9,822 nt of DNA from Gemmatimonadota bacterium (lineage in GTDB: Bacteria > Gemmatimonadota > Gemmatimonadetes > Gemmatimonadales > GWC2-71-9): positions 1 through 9,822 of the forward strand of contig JAOTWK010000097.1 in assembly GCA_029862935.1 (NCBI GenBank), read 5' to 3'. A program made the translations under genes and the position numbers. Shown one piece after another: positions 1 through 6,072 of the stretch. Every line of letters begins with the position of its first letter. Within the stretch, counting starts at the first letter, position 1. Under the pieces are notes generated by a model. That model did no database searches, had not been told where the DNA came from, and was given only the letters and a program-made list of their open reading frames with translations.

Positions 1-116
1 CAGAACTTCGCGCCATCGGACAGTCCATGGGATATCGCCACGTCGAGGCGGGCCCGCTGGTTCGCTCCTCCTACCACGCATGGGAACAGGTGCAGCGCGC
101 GGGCGTCACCGCGTAG
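1..116 (+). CDS. lipA: Lipoyl synthase, C-terminal fragment (gene enters from the left edge)
   Basis: The frame from base 3 to the TAG at 114-116 encodes 37 residues containing [20 protein letters not shown]. This matches the conserved C-terminal end of lipoyl synthase, where the segment [10 protein letters not shown] is nearly invariant and its Arg-Ser-Ser-Tyr part includes the serine that ligates the auxiliary iron-sulfur cluster in known LipA structures. LipA is a cytoplasmic radical-SAM enzyme that inserts two sulfur atoms into protein-bound octanoyl chains to make lipoyl groups. The catalytic CxxxCxxC region lies outside the window. The gene ends 22 bp before pdhA on the same strand and is probably co-transcribed with it. 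Only the tail is visible, but the motif is distinctive. Confidence 0.9.
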   Translation, partial: ELRAIGQSMGYRHVEAGPLVRSSYHAWEQVQRAGVTA

Positions 117-138
117 CGCACACCTGGAGACATCACGC

Positions 139-1134
139 GTGGCTCAGCCTATTCCAGTCGAACCGCTCGACCCTGATCGCGTCAACTTCTATATCGGGTT
201 GTTACGCCGCATGCTGTTGCTGCGGCGCTTCGAGGAACGTGCCGGGGAGGCTTACGCGCAGGGCAGGATCGGCGGATTCTGTCACCTGTACATCGGCCAG
301 GAAGCGGTGGCGACCGGGGCGATAGCCGCCCTGCGCGAAGATGACTACGTGTTCGCCAGCTATCGCGAGCATGCGCATGCGCTCCTCAGGGGCACGGGTC
401 CGCGGGCGGTCATGGCCGAGCTGTTCGGCCGCGTGGATGGATGCTCGAAGGGCAAGGGCGGCTCGATGCACCTGTTCGACGTCAAGAACCGCTTTATGGG
501 GGGACACGGCATCGTGGGGTCGCACTTGCCGTTGGCGGCGGGTGCGGCATTCGCGATCAAGTATCGCGGCGATGATCAAGTTGTGATCTGCTTCTTCGGC
601 GAGGCGGCCGTCAACATCGGGGCCTTCCACGAGACGCTGAACATGGCTGCGCTGTGGGAGTTGCCGGTCGTCTTCCTGTGCGAAAACAACCGGTACGGCA
701 TGGGCACGGCACTCGAGCGTGCCGCCGCCGTGTACGATGTGTATCGGCGGGCCTGCTCATACGATATGGCCGAAGAGACCGTCGATGGCATGGACGTGCT
801 CGAGGTGCATGCCGCAACGGAGCGCGCGGTCGCCCGGGCCCGCCAGTACCGACTCCCCACCCTTATCGAGGCACGGACGTACCGCTACATGGGACACTCG
901 ATGGCCGATCCGATCCACGGCCATTACCGCACGAAGGAAGAGCTGGAGGAGCAGAAGCTCAAGGATCCGATCGAGCAGCTCAGTCAGCGACTCATCGACC
1001 AGGGCTTGTTGCCCGATTCCATGCGCGCCATCCTCACGCAAGCGGCCGAAGACGAAGTACAGGATGCGCTCACGTTCGCAGACGAGAGCCCGGATCCCAC
1101 CGACCAGCTCTATACCGACGTGTATCGGGACTGA
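139..1134 (+). CDS. pdhA: Pyruvate dehydrogenase E1 component, alpha subunit
   Basis: This 331-residue protein has the usual length for E1 alpha. With the beta subunit and thiamine diphosphate it decarboxylates pyruvate and reductively acetylates the lipoyl arm of E2 in the cytoplasm. Visible family signatures are YREHAHALLRG, the GCSKGKGGSMHLFD block (about residues 100-113), GGHGIVGSHLPLAAG, FHETLNMAALWELPVVFLCENN (163-184) and the C-terminal loop RYMGHSMADP (249-258). The cofactor motif normally written GDG...NN reads G154-E155-A156...N183-N184, so both Asp and the second Gly are replaced. Glu at that Asp position is known in branched-chain E1 alpha, and the rest of the site is intact, so I expect activity. 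The start is GTG at 139, preceded by GGAGA at 126-130 with 8-bp spacing. A branched-chain 2-oxo acid role is possible but less likely next to this E1 beta and E2. Confidence 0.93.
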   Translation: MAQPIPVEPLDPDRVNFYIGLLRRMLLLRRFEERAGEAYAQGRIGGFCHLYIGQEAVATGAIAALREDDYVFASYREHAHALLRGTGPRAVMAELFGRVDGCSKGKGGSMHLFDVKNRFMGGHGIVGSHLPLAAGAAFAIKYRGDDQVVICFFGEAAVNIGAFHETLNMAALWELPVVFLCENNRYGMGTALERAAAVYDVYRRACSYDMAEETVDGMDVLEVHAATERAVARARQYRLPTLIEARTYRYMGHSMADPIHGHYRTKEELEEQKLKDPIEQLSQRLIDQGLLPDSMRAILTQAAEDEVQDALTFADESPDPTDQLYTDVYRD

Positions 1135-1135
1135 A

Positions 1136-2119
1136 ATGCCGATCGTCACCTACCGCGACGCGCTGAATCAGGCGCTCCGCGAAGAAATGGAGCGCGATCC
1201 CAACGTGTTCCTGATGGGTGAGGAAGTCGGCGTCTATCAGGGGGCGTACAAGGTGAGCCGCGGCCTGCTGGAAGCCTTCGGGGACAAACGCGTGATCGAC
1301 ACGCCAATCGCCGAGCTCGGCTTTGCGGGTGTGGGCGTGGGCGCGGCCATGGTGGGCCTTCGTCCCGTCATCGAGTTCATGACGTGGAACTTCGCCCTCC
1401 TTGCCATCGACGAAATCGTCAACTCGGCCGCGAAGATGCTCTACATGTCGGGCGGGCAAATCCCGGTCCCCATCGTGTTTCGTGGCCCGGGCGGAGCGGC
1501 GTTGCAGCTCGCCGCCCAGCACTCCCAGGCATTCGAGTCGTGGTACGCACACATCCCCGGGCTCAAGGTGGTCGCACCCGCAACGCCGTACGACGCAAAA
1601 GGACTCCTCAAATCGGCCATCCGGGACAACAATCCGGTCGTGTTTCTCGAAGGGGAGATGCTGTACAACCTCAAAGGCGACGTGCCTGACGAGGACTACA
1701 CGATTCCGTTGGGACAGGCCGATATCAAGCGCGTCGGATCCGACGTCACGGTGATCGTACACTCCAAGACCCTTGCCGTTGCGGAGAAAGCCGCCGTGCG
1801 GCTCGACGAAGAAGACAATCTCGCCGTCGAGATCGTGGATCTCCGGTCTCTCCGACCGCTCGATACGGACACGATCGTCGCGAGCGTGCGCAAGACGAAC
1901 CGATGCGTCGTGGTCGAGGAGGGGTGGCCGTTCTGCGGAATTGGCGCCCAGGTGGTCGACGAGATCCAGCGCCACGCGTTCGACGATCTCGACGCCCCCG
2001 TGCTCCGCGTCACCGGCGCCGACGTTCCGATGCCCTACAACAAGCAGCTCGAGCGCGCGACCAAACCCACGCCGGACAGGGTGATAGCAGCCGTGAAGCG
2101 CGTCACCTACCGCGACTGA
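1136..2119 (+). CDS. pdhB: Pyruvate dehydrogenase E1 component, beta subunit
   Basis: The product is 327 residues, standard for E1 beta. It carries the pyrimidine-binding transketolase domain (about 3-180), then the C-terminal transketolase domain (about 200-320). Landmarks are MGEEVGVYQGAYKVSRGL (27-44), which includes the glutamate that activates thiamine diphosphate, DTPIAELGFAG (55-65), and FRGPGG followed by AAQHSQ with His129, all matching bacterial and mitochondrial E1 beta. ATG at 1136 follows the pdhA stop by one base, so translation is probably coupled; a weak GGGA lies at 1127-1130. The open frame extends far upstream inside pdhA, but family similarity begins exactly at MPIVTYRDAL. 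The peptide VTYRD occurs at residues 4-8 and again at the very C-terminus, encoded by an identical 16-bp sequence. Confidence 0.95.
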   Translation: MPIVTYRDALNQALREEMERDPNVFLMGEEVGVYQGAYKVSRGLLEAFGDKRVIDTPIAELGFAGVGVGAAMVGLRPVIEFMTWNFALLAIDEIVNSAAKMLYMSGGQIPVPIVFRGPGGAALQLAAQHSQAFESWYAHIPGLKVVAPATPYDAKGLLKSAIRDNNPVVFLEGEMLYNLKGDVPDEDYTIPLGQADIKRVGSDVTVIVHSKTLAVAEKAAVRLDEEDNLAVEIVDLRSLRPLDTDTIVASVRKTNRCVVVEEGWPFCGIGAQVVDEIQRHAFDDLDAPVLRVTGADVPMPYNKQLERATKPTPDRVIAAVKRVTYRD

Positions 2120-2124
2120 CCACG

Positions 2125-3378
2125 ATGGCAACGAAGGTGTTCATGGAGGCGTTGTCCCCGACCATGGAAGAGGGGAAGGTGCTCACGTGGCACAAAGCCG
2201 AGGGTGACGCGGTTGCCGAGGGTGACATTCTCGCGGAAGTCGAGACCGACAAGGCCGTGATGGAGTTACAAGCCCGCGGCGCGGGCGTGCTGCGCAAGAT
2301 CCTGGCACAGGAAGGTGCGACGGTCGAGGTGGGGAGCCTGGTGGCGGTGATTGCGGCGCCCGATGAGGACCTCGGTGAGGAGGAGGGGCAGGACGACAGC
2401 GGCCGGGCGGCAGAACGGCAGGACGACAGCGGCCGGGCGGCAGAGCGGCAGAAGATGGCGACGGAGCCAGCTGCGCCCTCCGCCCCCTCTGCGCCCTCTG
2501 CCCCCTCTGCCCCCTCTGCCGCCCGTACGAAGTCCTCTCCCCTCGCCCGTCGTCTCGCCGCGGAACGCGGCATCGATCTGGCGAGTGTTCGGGGCACGGG
2601 TCCAGGCGGTCGCATCATCAAGCGTGATGTCGAGGGGGCCGAGCTCGTTGCGGAGGCGCCAATGCCAGCGCCAATCGTGGCCGGCGTTCCAGGTGCCGAC
2701 TTCAACGACGTGCCGCTCAGTCAGATCCGAAAGACGATCGCCAAACGCTTGGTGCAGTCATTGGGGCCGGTTCCGCACTTCTTCCTCACCACCGAAGTGG
2801 ATATGGAGCGCGCAGCGGACACCCGGGCGGCCCTCAACGCACTGGAGCAGGGTCCTCGTATTTCGTACAACGACATCATCATGAAGGTGGTCGCCATCGC
2901 CTTGCGGCAGCACCCGGCCTGCAACGCCTGGTGGCAGGACGACCATGTCCGCTACTTCGAGCGGGTGCACCTGGGTATGGCGGTCGCCGTCGAGGACGGT
3001 CTCATCACTCCGGTGATCCGGGACGCGCATCTCAAGTCACTGCGGGAGATCGCCCAAGAGAGCAAAGCACTGGCGGACCGCGCACGCGACCGAAAGCTCA
3101 CCCCTGAGGAGTACACGGGCGCCACGTTCTCGGTGTCCAACCTGGGGATGTTCAACATCGACCAGTTCACGGCCGTCATCAATCCGCCTGAAGCCGGCAT
3201 CATCGCGGTTGGCACGATCGCCGAAAAACCGGTTGCATGGGACGGCGAGGTGGTCGTACGCAAACGGATGCGCCTCACCATGAGCTGCGATCACCGCGTG
3301 ATCGACGGTGCCACCGGCGCGGCGTTCCTCCAAACGGTGAACCAGATGCTGGAGAACCCGCTGGTGATGGTATGGTAG
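2125..3378 (+). CDS. pdhC: Dihydrolipoamide acetyltransferase, E2 component of pyruvate dehydrogenase
   Basis: This 417-residue E2 forms the core of the PDH complex and transfers acetyl groups from its lipoyl arm to CoA. Domains in order are: one lipoyl domain (about 2-78) with lipoylation Lys43 in ETDKAVME; a repetitive linker (about 79-135); the peripheral-subunit-binding domain (about 136-172, SPLARRLAAERGIDL then GTGPGGRIIKRDVE); a short linker; and the catalytic domain (about 195-417) ending in SCDHRVIDGATGAAF with His390 and Asp394 of the HxxxDG motif. ATG at 2125 is chosen because the lipoyl domain begins there; it lies 5 bp after the pdhB stop, and the longer upstream frame is a shadow of pdhB. 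The linker contains two 30-bp tandem repeats and five Ala-Pro-Ser units whose DNA resembles the intergenic repeats nearby. Operon context argues for pyruvate rather than 2-oxoglutarate or branched-chain substrate. Confidence 0.95.
   Translation: MATKVFMEALSPTMEEGKVLTWHKAEGDAVAEGDILAEVETDKAVMELQARGAGVLRKILAQEGATVEVGSLVAVIAAPDEDLGEEEGQDDSGRAAERQDDSGRAAERQKMATEPAAPSAPSAPSAPSAPSAARTKSSPLARRLAAERGIDLASVRGTGPGGRIIKRDVEGAELVAEAPMPAPIVAGVPGADFNDVPLSQIRKTIAKRLVQSLGPVPHFFLTTEVDMERAADTRAALNALEQGPRISYNDIIMKVVAIALRQHPACNAWWQDDHVRYFERVHLGMAVAVEDGLITPVIRDAHLKSLREIAQESKALADRARDRKLTPEEYTGATFSVSNLGMFNIDQFTAVINPPEAGIIAVGTIAEKPVAWDGEVVVRKRMRLTMSCDHRVIDGATGAAFLQTVNQMLENPLVMVW
2389..2448 (+). repeat. Two in-frame 30-bp tandem repeats in the pdhC linker
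   Basis: Units at 2389-2418 and 2419-2448 differ by a single base (GAA versus GAG) and both encode QDDSGRAAER, giving residues 89-108 of E2. The second unit runs into GCGGCAGAGCGGCAG (2437-2451), whose exact reverse complement occurs in the lipB downstream spacer at 6024-6038. Near-identity suggests a recent duplication or ongoing slippage. The charged, small-residue content suits a flexible linker. Confidence 0.9.
2473..2517 (+). repeat. Five 9-bp tandem repeats encoding Ala-Pro-Ser in the pdhC linker
   Basis: Five copies of GCSCCCTCY encode residues 117-131 as APS repeated. Ala/Pro-rich linkers are typical of E2 proteins and keep the lipoyl domain mobile. The DNA unit is close to the C/T-rich nonamer in the spacer at 6044-6076, which suggests common origin or common expansion mechanics. 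Confidence 0.9.
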
Positions 3379-3462
3379 GGAGCCGTCAGCTGTCAGCCGT
3401 GAGCTATCGGCTCCTGCGGAGTGGCTGACAGCGAATAGTCGAAGATTGAGAGCTGAGAACCA
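3379..3462. repeat. Intergenic heptamer repeat with a long hairpin between pdhC and lpdA
   Basis: The 84-bp gap starts with heptamers in register: CCGTCAG (3383), CTGTCAG (3390), CCGTGAG (3397) and CTATCGG (3404). GCTGTCAGCC at 3389-3398 is perfectly complementary to GGCTGACAGC at 3423-3432. The 24-base loop holds a further small hairpin, CTCC (3411-3414) with GGAG (3418-3421). No T tract follows, so it is not a classic intrinsic terminator; it could stabilise the upstream mRNA end, cause partial termination or be a neutral repeat. The opening bases align with those after lipB (GGA, optional G, CCGTCAG). Confidence 0.7.
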
Positions 3463-4860
3463 ATGACTACCACCACATTCGACCTCATCGTCCTCGGCGG
3501 CGGGCCCGCGGGTTACGTGTGCGCCATTCGCGCGGCACAGCTGGGTCTCGAGACCGCGCTCGTCGAGCGGGACAAACTGGGCGGCGTGTGCGTCAACGTC
3601 GGCTGCATTCCCAGTAAGGCACTGCTCCACTCGGCCTACGTGGCCAATCTGGTGAACCACGACGCCAAGAGCCTCGGTGTCACCGTAGGCGACGTGACGC
3701 TCGACTTCGGAACGGCCATTTCGCACTCGCGGAAAGTGAGCGATCAGAACTCCAAGGGTGTCGGATTCCTGATGAAGAAGAACAACGTCACGGTCATCGA
3801 AGGGACGGGAATCCTGCAACCGGGACGGAAGGTGATGGTGGGGACGCAGACCTACACGGCAACCAAGGCCGTGGTCATCGCGACGGGTTCTCGCGTGAAG
3901 GGACTTCCGCAGATTGGGCTCGAGCTCGACAAGGAGCAGGTCATTTCCACAGACGAGGCGCTGTTCCTCGACACCGTCCCGCCATCGATCGCGATCGTCG
4001 GGGCGGGCGCTGTCGGCTGTGAGTTCGCTGACATCTTCAACGCCTTTGGTGCGAAGGTGACCTTGATCGAGGTGCTGCCTCAGATCCTCCCGCTCGAGGA
4101 CGAGGATGCGGCGGCCACACTCACTCGAAGCTTCAAGAAACGTAAGATCGACATCTTGACGAGTGCCAAGGTGAAGGGAGCAAGCGTCGGCAAGGGAATC
4201 GTGACGCTGGAAGTGGAATCTGGTGGCTCGACCAAGACACTCGAAGTCGACAAGGTCCTGATGGCCGCCGGCCGCGCGCTCAATACCGAGGGGAACGGAT
4301 TCGAGGAGGCAGGTGTCAAGCTCGATGACCGGGGCTTCATCGCCGTCGATGACCACCTGCGTACGGCGGCCGACGGGGTGTACGCGATCGGCGACATTGC
4401 GGGACCCCCGATGTTGGCGCACAAGGGCAGCCGTGAAGGCGTCTTCGTCGCGGAGGTGGTCGCCGGAAAGCAGCCACACCCCATACGCTACGACAACATC
4501 CCCAGCGTCACCTACTGCCATCCGGAAGTCGCGAGCATCGGGCTCACCGAAGCCCAATGCAAGGAGCAGAAGCTCGACTATGTCGTGGGCAACTTCCCGC
4601 TGAGTGCGAATGGCCGCGCCAGAGCCGTTATGGAGACAGAGGGGTTCGTCAAGATCATTCGCGACAAGCGCTACGGAGAGCTTCTCGGTGCGCATATCGT
4701 CGCATCGCACGCCAGCGAGTTGATCCACGAGCTCACCGTCGCACGAGAGAACGAGTACACGGTCGAGGAAATCGATCTGGCCGTGCATGCGCATCCCACC
4801 TTGTCGGAGGCGGTCGCGGAGGCCGCGCTCGATTCGCTCGGGCGCGTCCTCCACATGTAG
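3463..4860 (+). CDS. lpdA: Dihydrolipoamide dehydrogenase, E3 component
   Basis: This 465-residue cytoplasmic flavoprotein reoxidises the dihydrolipoyl arm of E2 using FAD, a redox disulfide and NAD+. The FAD-binding motif GGGPAG is at residues 12-17, the disulfide motif GGVCVNVGCIPSK has Cys43 and Cys48, the NAD-binding motif GAGAVG is at 180-185, the second FAD contact is GVYAIGD, and the dimerisation domain ends with HAHPTLSEA containing catalytic His444 and Glu449. All key residues are present and the length is normal. ATG at 3463 is the natural start, with the FAD domain beginning a few residues later; the upstream purines GAGAGCTGAGAA are only a weak ribosome-binding site. It is separated from pdhC by the hairpin repeat, so its expression may be partly uncoupled from E1 and E2, which would fit E3 being shared with other 2-oxo acid complexes and the glycine cleavage system. 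Confidence 0.96.
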   Translation: MTTTTFDLIVLGGGPAGYVCAIRAAQLGLETALVERDKLGGVCVNVGCIPSKALLHSAYVANLVNHDAKSLGVTVGDVTLDFGTAISHSRKVSDQNSKGVGFLMKKNNVTVIEGTGILQPGRKVMVGTQTYTATKAVVIATGSRVKGLPQIGLELDKEQVISTDEALFLDTVPPSIAIVGAGAVGCEFADIFNAFGAKVTLIEVLPQILPLEDEDAAATLTRSFKKRKIDILTSAKVKGASVGKGIVTLEVESGGSTKTLEVDKVLMAAGRALNTEGNGFEEAGVKLDDRGFIAVDDHLRTAADGVYAIGDIAGPPMLAHKGSREGVFVAEVVAGKQPHPIRYDNIPSVTYCHPEVASIGLTEAQCKEQKLDYVVGNFPLSANGRARAVMETEGFVKIIRDKRYGELLGAHIVASHASELIHELTVARENEYTVEEIDLAVHAHPTLSEAVAEAALDSLGRVLHM

Positions 4861-4863
4861 AAC

Positions 4864-5268
4864 GTGAGCACGAACGACCCGGTCGGCACCGCGGTTGCGA
4901 GCATCGGCGCCGGAGCGACGAGCGGCGCCGCCGTCATGACCGCCGGCGTGCTCCTCGTCAGACTGCTACAGAGAGGCGACCCGCACAACCTTGCCGCTCA
5001 ACCCGGCACGTGGATCCTCGGATCGAGTGTGTTCCTCGGGCTCGCGGTGGCCGCCACGACCGGCTGGCTGTCGACTCGGGCCATTCCGGACACCTGGCGT
5101 CGAGGGGTCACCGCGGCGCTTTGCGTCTTCGGGGCCGTGTTGTTGGCGGTGGTGGCCACCGCAGCCGACATGATCGGCGGAGCACCAGCCCTCAGCGTCT
5201 ACGCAGGGTTCCTCGTTGTCGCTGCCGGCATCACGCACGGTATTGCGCGCCGGGCCGCTCGCCGATGA
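4864..5268 (+). CDS. Small four-helix membrane protein of unknown function
   Basis: I do not recognise this 134-residue protein. Four hydrophobic segments are visible at about residues 11-35, 49-70, 81-103 and 108-127, rich in Ala, Gly and Val, with a basic C-terminal tail (RRAARR) that suggests both ends lie in the cytoplasm. No catalytic motif, cysteine pair or conserved metal ligand stands out. The start is GTG at 4864, 3 bp after the lpdA stop, with no clear ribosome-binding site, so translational coupling to lpdA is likely; Met25 at 4936 is a less likely alternative because it would remove most of the first helix. The stop overlaps the lipB start (ATGA at 5265-5268). Tight packing between two PDH-pathway genes supports a real gene in the same transcript, but says little about function. 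Confidence 0.75.
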   Translation: MSTNDPVGTAVASIGAGATSGAAVMTAGVLLVRLLQRGDPHNLAAQPGTWILGSSVFLGLAVAATTGWLSTRAIPDTWRRGVTAALCVFGAVLLAVVATAADMIGGAPALSVYAGFLVVAAGITHGIARRAARR

Positions 5269-5960
5269 GTCACGAGCTGGCCGTTGTCGGGCTGGGACGG
5301 ATGCCCTACGCCGAGGCGCTCTCGGCGCAACGACAGATTGCGCAACGGCGCATCGACAAGGAACTGGATCGCGACCTGCTGCTCCTGGTCGAGCATGCGC
5401 CAGTCGTCACCGTAGGGCGCTCGTCCACCCAGCAGCATCTCCTCGCCTCACCAGACGCCCTCGCGGCGCGAGGCGTCGAGCTGTTCGAGATCGAGCGTGG
5501 CGGCGACGTGACGTTTCATGGCCCGGGACAACTCGTCGGGTATCCGATCTTCGATCTCTCGGAGCACCGACGAGACCTCCATTGGTTCCTGCGTCAGATC
5601 GAGGCCGCGTTGCTCCACGCGTTGGCATCGCTCGGTGTGCAGGGGGAACGGCGAGAGGGGTACACCGGCGTGTGGACCAACGGTCGCAAGATCGCGAGCA
5701 TCGGCATCCACGTGAAGCAGTGGGTCACATGGCACGGGTTCGCCCTCAACGTGACCACCGACCTGTCCTTCTTCGACCTGATTGTCCCCTGTGGGATCAA
5801 AGACGTGGTGATGACCAGCGTCCGGCGGGAACTTGCCGAGCGCACGCCGCGAGATGTGTGGACCCGCGCCGCCGACGCCATCGTGCTCGGGTTCGGCGAG
5901 ACGTTTGGGCAGGTGGCACAGGCGGTGAACCTCAGCGAGTTGGGCCTTACGGACGACTGA
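5265..5960 (+). CDS. lipB: Octanoyl-[acyl-carrier-protein]:protein N-octanoyltransferase
   Basis: This 231-residue cytoplasmic enzyme moves octanoate from acyl carrier protein to the lipoyl-domain lysine of E2 (and of other lipoylated proteins), the step before LipA. Motifs are VEHAPVVTVGRSS, RGGDVTFHGPGQLVGYPI (about 84-101), GVWTNGRKIASIGIHVK with catalytic Lys142, WHGFALNV and FDLIVPCGI with catalytic Cys176, the Lys/Cys dyad typical of LipB. Length is near the family norm. The ATG at 5265 overlaps the upstream stop by four bases, so coupled translation is expected, and a good start context is not needed. With lipA upstream and pdhC in the cluster, the enzymes making the cofactor sit with their main substrate. 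A hairpin covers the stop codon. Confidence 0.95.
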   Translation: MSHELAVVGLGRMPYAEALSAQRQIAQRRIDKELDRDLLLLVEHAPVVTVGRSSTQQHLLASPDALAARGVELFEIERGGDVTFHGPGQLVGYPIFDLSEHRRDLHWFLRQIEAALLHALASLGVQGERREGYTGVWTNGRKIASIGIHVKQWVTWHGFALNVTTDLSFFDLIVPCGIKDVVMTSVRRELAERTPRDVWTRAADAIVLGFGETFGQVAQAVNLSELGLTDD

Positions 5961-5978
5961 CAAGGACCGTCAGTTGTC
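5952..5978 (+). terminator. Hairpin over the lipB stop codon, possible transcript end
   Basis: GACGACTGAC (5952-5961) pairs with GTCAGTTGTC (5969-5978), giving a 10-bp stem with one G-T wobble and a 7-base loop (AAGGACC). The TGA stop at 5958-5960 lies in the left arm. No T run follows, so intrinsic termination is uncertain; it could instead mark the 3' end or be part of the adjoining heptamer repeat. Confidence 0.4.
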
Positions 5979-6072
5979 GGCCATTCAGTCATCAGCCATC
6001 AGCCGTCAGCCGTCAGCGATCAGCTGCCGCTCTGCCGCAGTAACGCCTCTGCCCCTTCTGCCCCTCCTGCCC
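5961..6072. repeat. Composite short-repeat spacer between convergent lipB and the M20 peptidase gene
   Basis: The left part is a run of heptamers mostly fitting NNRTCAG: CCGTCAG (5967), TTGTCGG (5974), an 8-base variant (5981), TCATCAG (5989), CCATCAG (5996), CCGTCAG (6003 and 6010) and CGATCAG (6017). The middle, 6024-6038, is CTGCCGCTCTGCCGC, exactly the reverse complement of pdhC 2437-2451. The right part is a 9-bp C/T-rich tract of CCTYCTGCC type (about 6044-6076), running into the peptidase stop codon. No gene is seen here. The heptamers are the same type as those at 3383-3410. Confidence 0.8.

Noticed and set aside
719..1135. Upstream in-frame extension of pdhB
   Set aside because: The extension overlaps pdhA in another frame and is Arg/Ser-rich without family similarity; E1 beta homology begins at the ATG at 1136.
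1903..2124. Upstream in-frame extension of pdhC
   Set aside because: It overlaps pdhB and encodes Arg-rich nonsense; the lipoyl domain starts at the ATG at 2125.
1070..2131. 353-codon minus-strand open frame
   Set aside because: Antisense shadow of pdhB, whose whole length matches E1 beta.
3389..3432. Intrinsic terminator after pdhC
   Set aside because: The stem is strong but has a large loop and no following T run, and lpdA continues on the same strand; kept as a repeat hairpin only.
3037..4854. 605-codon minus-strand open frame
   Set aside because: It is the antisense shadow of lpdA and the end of pdhC, both with full motif support; the predicted peptide is rich in His, Arg and Asp as expected for complement of GC-rich codons.
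5967..6023. Possible CRISPR array
   Set aside because: The units are contiguous 7-mers with no spacers, far shorter than CRISPR repeats, and no cas gene is nearby.
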